Assembly: GCF_012516395.1 (NCBI RefSeq)
Contig: NZ_CP051206.1
Coordinates: 868,001-932,000 of the forward strand
Direction of reading: 5' to 3'
Source: Dolichospermum flos-aquae CCAP 1403/13F
GTDB taxonomy: Bacteria > Cyanobacteriota > Cyanobacteriia > Cyanobacteriales > Nostocaceae
DNA: 64,000 bases
Numbering within the stretch: the stretch's first letter is position 1; each line of letters begins with the position of its first letter. The notes under the pieces are model-generated. The model was not told the origin of the DNA and ran no database searches. It saw only the letters and a list, made by a program, of their open reading frames with translations. This document shows positions 60,782 through 64,000 of the stretch, one piece after another. The position numbers and the translations under genes are program-made.

Positions 60782-61763
60782 CTTCTGAGTAGGCTTGAGG
60801 ACGAAATTCCACAACATTACGTTTGATAGTTACATCGTAATTACCGAAAAAATCATGTCCTAAAAGTCCTGTTTCTAATTCTGTCCCAGCGATCGCTACT
60901 GGGACTTTATTTACCGTCATCCCCCCAACTTCCATAGAATCAAGATAGCCAATGGGGAATTCCACAGCCTTAGCGCTGGCCGTATTCGCTTTAGCTTTTC
61001 CTACCGTTACCACTCCTAAAGCCGCTGCTATCTTTTGGGTGATTACAGTCCCACTAGCTCCCGTATCCACAATCATCTCAAATCGCTGTGTACCGTTGAA
61101 TGTAACTTCAATAATTGGTGTACCACCAATTCGCCGCTTAATTGGGGCAATAAATACCTCATTATTGCGGGGGAGGATAGTTGATGACGGGAAACTAGGC
61201 TTAGATAAGGATGGTTTTAGGGTTTTGACAGAGGAACGGGGGGGAACTATGCCATGACTCTGTGGCTGAGGAACATCAATGACAACCGATTGCGGTTGAG
61301 TTAAAGAAGATGCTAAATTTTTGGGGTAGGCTTTGCGGCGAGCAAAAGCAATTTGACGGCGATATTCACCGATTTGGCGTTGAGCAAAGGCAAAATTGCC
61401 ACTATCACGGCGGACTTGCTTCATGAGAGCGATCGCATCTTGCAACTGACTCACTACCAAATTCCAATCATCCACAGACACAGCAGATTGGCTGATACTT
61501 TTAGCACCAGCAGCTTTATCTAGTGCCATTGCCAAAGGACTTAATTGGGTGGGGGAAGATTCTCGTGGCGTTGATTTCGGACTAGCTAACAATTGTTGAC
61601 GTTGACGGGGAGAATGGATGGCTGCCAAACTCCCAGTTGACAAAGATTGCTTAGATTCATCAGTTGTCGTTGTCTGCTGATCTTGATCACAGGCAACAGT
61701 CAAAACCGCTAAACTAACGGAACAAAAAATGAGGGCTGTCCGGGACAAAAAAGACTGAAGCAT
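60711..61763 (-). CDS. Retropepsin-like aspartyl protease, probable lipoprotein
   Basis: I choose ATG 61763 over a GTG-type start at 61814, giving 350 residues. The signal [20 protein letters not shown] then VAC is a lipobox; a long linker rich in Ser, Gln and Pro follows. The C-terminal domain (about 215-320) has [19 protein letters not shown] with the catalytic Asp of clan AA peptidases, then [15 protein letters not shown] as the psi-loop. One domain would dimerise. It probably works in the periplasm on envelope proteins. It overlaps the 3' end of trpD by 71 bp. Confidence 0.8.
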   Translation of the reverse strand: MLQSFLSRTALIFCSVSLAVLTVACDQDQQTTTTDESKQSLSTGSLAAIHSPRQRQQLLASPKSTPRESSPTQLSPLAMALDKAAGAKSISQSAVSVDDWNLVVSQLQDAIALMKQVRRDSGNFAFAQRQIGEYRRQIAFARRKAYPKNLASSLTQPQSVVIDVPQPQSHGIVPPRSSVKTLKPSLSKPSFPSSTILPRNNEVFIAPIKRRIGGTPIIEVTFNGTQRFEMIVDTGASGTVITQKIAAALGVVTVGKAKANTASAKAVEFPIGYLDSMEVGGMTVNKVPVAIAGTELETGLLGHDFFGNYDVTIKRNVVEFRPQAYSEANPPGIPLNVPTLSKGYRFVKFL

Positions 61764-62026
61764 AGTGAATGTTTTAACCGCCCTGGCTGCTCTTCCCAAG
61801 TGTACTCCTCCCACCCAATTAAAGATGCGTGACTATTGAATCATTTTAAAATTAAAGTTTTGATGAAGAATTTTTGGTGATTTTATATACATATATATGA
61901 TTTATATGATTTTTTTGTAAAGGATTGTATAGTAACTACGGGAAGGTTCTGAGTTTTCGATCAACAATATGAATATATTGTCTGTCTGGCATTACCAGAT
62001 ATTATATACAAGTAGAGGTATTAACC

Positions 62027-62509
62027 ATGTCTAGCGCAGTTTTAATTGATTTTGGTCAAATTTATCAAGTTCGAGGCAACAAGGTTGCTTCTGCTGCAAA
62101 ATTTGATGAAATTACTTCACGTTTAAAAAAAGCATCAAGAGAGATCAAGACTGAATGGAACAATTTTTCTTCTGAACAACGTGATTACTTAACAGATTTT
62201 GCCTACTCTTTCATTGAACCAACGCAGGAAGCTACAGGGTTTTTGGATATCCTCAAATCAAAAATTTATTTGCTTTTTTTGAATCTTACCTCCCAAAGAG
62301 AATCTTTTGATGCTTGTGTTGATGCTATTGATTTCTTGGTTGATACAATTCTTGATTGTATTGAGCAAGATGATCCCGGCTATCAGGCTGTTTTATCTGA
62401 TACTTTAGAGGAATTGCGTTTAAATTACGAACGGATTCCAGAAGTAAAGCCGGAGGATAGTAGTGCCTGGTTGCGAAATATATTCGATAAGGCCATTGCC
62501 GAAGTTTGA
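62027..62509 (+). CDS. Hypothetical helical protein, possible antitoxin
   Basis: This 160-residue protein is acidic and mostly helical (TSRLKKASREIKTEWNNFSS, FDACVDAIDFLVDTILDCIE), with no HTH, AbrB or ribbon motif I can identify. It starts at ATG 62027 and is separated by 70 bp from a small RelE-like frame downstream, so it might be the antitoxin of that pair, but this rests on position only. It has no signal peptide. Confidence 0.6.
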   Translation: MSSAVLIDFGQIYQVRGNKVASAAKFDEITSRLKKASREIKTEWNNFSSEQRDYLTDFAYSFIEPTQEATGFLDILKSKIYLLFLNLTSQRESFDACVDAIDFLVDTILDCIEQDDPGYQAVLSDTLEELRLNYERIPEVKPEDSSAWLRNIFDKAIAEV

Positions 62510-62579
62510 GATTAGTCTTGTTAAACTTGTTAAAACTCACTACAAAAAAAATAAAAGAGCTAGAGATTGATTTGAGACT

Positions 62580-62894
62580 TTGATACAAAAGTATATAGAG
62601 ACTCTTGCAAAAGATCCGCTTTTTGATGAATCAGATAGCGAGAATTTTCCTAAAGGTGCTTACAAACCAGATTTTGAATTTAGAAAAATTCGGTTTTTAA
62701 TGCCGGAACTTCAAGGTGCTTCTCGTCAAGGCAGATTTATGTATGTTGTTCATCAAGCTTCTTGCTCTGTCTATCCTGTATGGATTTATACACACGAAGA
62801 ATATTCGAAAAGACCTAGCGATCAGGAATTGAAAGAGCAATTTGCAATTATAGAAGAAATGAATATTGTAGATGTAGATTCTCCACCTTCATAA
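62580..62894 (+). CDS. Possible RelE/HigB-like toxin
   Basis: This 104-residue frame starts at TTG 62580, as a stop lies four codons upstream and no ATG is near. The centre FRKIRFLMPELQGASRQGRF then MYVVHQASCSVYPVWIYTHE and EEYSKRPSDQELKEQF resembles the strand-loop-strand of RelE-superfamily toxins (RIRKVRF..., YRLIYLV..., LTIYAK...). A ribosome-binding site is weak (GAG 5 bp upstream). If translated it would be the toxin partner of the gene at 62027. Moderate support. Confidence 0.5.
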   Translation: MIQKYIETLAKDPLFDESDSENFPKGAYKPDFEFRKIRFLMPELQGASRQGRFMYVVHQASCSVYPVWIYTHEEYSKRPSDQELKEQFAIIEEMNIVDVDSPPS

Positions 62895-62990
62895 ACCATG
62901 AGAAGATATACCTTTGCTGTCTTCTAAAAAAATAATTTATAGAAGATATAAAACCCTTTTTTCTCTCCAATTACTAATTACAAATAATCT

Positions 62991-64000
62991 ATGCCCCTAT
63001 CTGACGCAATACCTGCTCTACTTGTCCTCGCAGATGGCTCTATTTATCGCGGTTGGTCTTTCGGAGCGACAGGAACTGCCATTGGCGAAATCGTATTTAA
63101 CACAGGCATGACCGGATATCAAGAAGTGTTAACCGATCCTAGTTACTGTGGTCAAATTGTCATTTTTACCTATCCCGAATTAGGTAACACTGGCATTAAT
63201 CCCGAAGACGAAGAATCAAATCAACCTCATGTTAAGGGAGCGATCGCTCGGAATATTTGTCATAAACCCAGCAATTGGCGTTCCACCCAATCCCTCCCCA
63301 ACTACCTCCAACAGCACCAAATTCCAGCTATTTACGGCATAGATACCCGCGCCCTCACTCGGAAAATCCGCACCCTTGGGGCAATGAATGGCGGCATTTC
63401 CACAGCAATTCTCGACGAAGCAGAATTGTTAGAAATGGTACAAGCTGCTCCCAACATGACAGGCTTAAACCTGGTCAAAGATGTCACCACACCAACCGTT
63501 TACGAATGGCTGGAAGCCACAACAGCCCCTTGGGAATTCAATTCCGCAGCAGTGGCTAAAATTGGCGAAACCTTCACCGTCGTCGCTCTAGACTTTGGTG
63601 TCAAGCGGAATATCTTGCGTCGTCTAGCCAGTTATGGATGTCGCGTCATAGTTGTTCCTGCCGATACACAACCAGAAGAAATTCTCAAATACAATCCAGA
63701 TGGTATTTTCCTCTCCAACGGACCAGGAGACCCCGCCGCCGTCACAGAAGGTATCAACACCACAAGAGCCTTACTAGACAGCCAAAAACCCATATTTGGC
63801 ATTTGTATGGGACACCAAATTTTAGGTCATGCTCTCGGTGCAGAAACATTTAAACTAAAATTTGGACATCGGGGTTTAAATCAACCTGCTGGTTTACAAA
63901 CAAGAGTGGAAATTACCAGCCAAAATCACAGTTTTGCTCTTGATCCAGACTCCTTACCAACTGCTACAGTCGAGGTCAGCCACTTGAACCTCAATGATCT
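62991..64000 (+). CDS. carA: Carbamoyl-phosphate synthase small subunit (5' part)
   Basis: CarA releases ammonia from glutamine for carbamoyl phosphate in arginine and pyrimidine synthesis. The frame starts [20 protein letters not shown] and runs past the window end (336 complete codons seen). The N-terminal CPSase domain has [20 protein letters not shown]; the glutaminase domain has [25 protein letters not shown] and the nucleophile cysteine in [15 protein letters not shown], with NHSFAL further on. Intact so far; the last glutaminase residues lie beyond the window. Confidence 0.97.
   Translation, partial: MPLSDAIPALLVLADGSIYRGWSFGATGTAIGEIVFNTGMTGYQEVLTDPSYCGQIVIFTYPELGNTGINPEDEESNQPHVKGAIARNICHKPSNWRSTQSLPNYLQQHQIPAIYGIDTRALTRKIRTLGAMNGGISTAILDEAELLEMVQAAPNMTGLNLVKDVTTPTVYEWLEATTAPWEFNSAAVAKIGETFTVVALDFGVKRNILRRLASYGCRVIVVPADTQPEEILKYNPDGIFLSNGPGDPAAVTEGINTTRALLDSQKPIFGICMGHQILGHALGAETFKLKFGHRGLNQPAGLQTRVEITSQNHSFALDPDSLPTATVEVSHLNLND

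Overview
The window is a chromosomal segment of a cyanobacterium, most likely a filamentous Nostocales (Anabaena/Dolichospermum/Nostoc type). The evidence is an AT-rich genome with many HIP1 octamers (GCGATCGC), heptamer low-complexity tracts between genes, and cyanobacterial marker families: CP12, GUN4, a CruA/CruP-type cyclase, an SLH-domain porin, XisH/XisI, NrtA-like transport proteins, and S21 next to CysQ-like and PfkB genes. No genus is claimed.

Layout. 1-160 is the end of a LivG/NatA-type ABC ATPase. 174-6625 is an accessory stretch: HicA/HicB, a DUF697 GTPase, a PemK-like toxin with an antitoxin carrying an Rpn-type tail, CP12, an Mrr-like nuclease, a VapB with a truncated VapC, and HigB/HigA. 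6.7-20 kb is mostly housekeeping: TlyA, a DUF1361 membrane protein, RF3, an M48-like protein that has lost its metal ligands, an RRM protein, a sucrose-phosphate-synthase-type glycosyltransferase, an Rpn-family nuclease and an NFACT/RqcH-like protein. Its gaps are filled by seven copies of a 73-bp hairpin repeat. 20-24.8 kb is a metal-uptake locus: an SLH porin divergent from znuA-znuC-znuB, with a Zur/Fur-like palindrome before znuA. tRNA-Phe and a tyrosine integrase follow. 27-33 kb holds clpS-DUF2103, DUF29, and two FAD oxidoreductases (one CruA/CruP-like). 34.3-38.2 kb is one large Calx-beta/RTX/DUF4114 surface protein with four 339-bp tandem repeats. 38-47 kb carries rsmI, a YvbH-like PH protein, a PfkB kinase, a CysQ-like phosphatase, rpsU, two lipoproteins, a methyltransferase and a GT39 transferase.

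47.3-50.9 kb is an NrtB/NrtA/NrtD-like ABC importer operon on the minus strand. Its leader (50692-50880) matches the ydaO-yuaA (cyclic-di-AMP) riboswitch, and I consider this the most informative regulatory element in the window. Then come rnc, a NYN/LabA-type nuclease preceded by a candidate structured RNA with a consensus promoter, xisH-xisI, GUN4, icd, a cytochrome b561, a probable type II restriction-modification pair, trpD, an aspartyl-protease lipoprotein, a possible toxin-antitoxin pair, and the 5' part of carA.

Mobile DNA is nearly all non-autonomous: two inverted copies of a 165-bp MITE, one 150-bp MITE, five copies of a 33-nt palindrome placed just after stop codons, the 73-bp hairpins, a 35-bp triple repeat, and heptamer tracts. 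Several of these repeats supply the stop codon or C-terminus of the neighbouring gene. No CRISPR array, rRNA or complete insertion sequence was seen.
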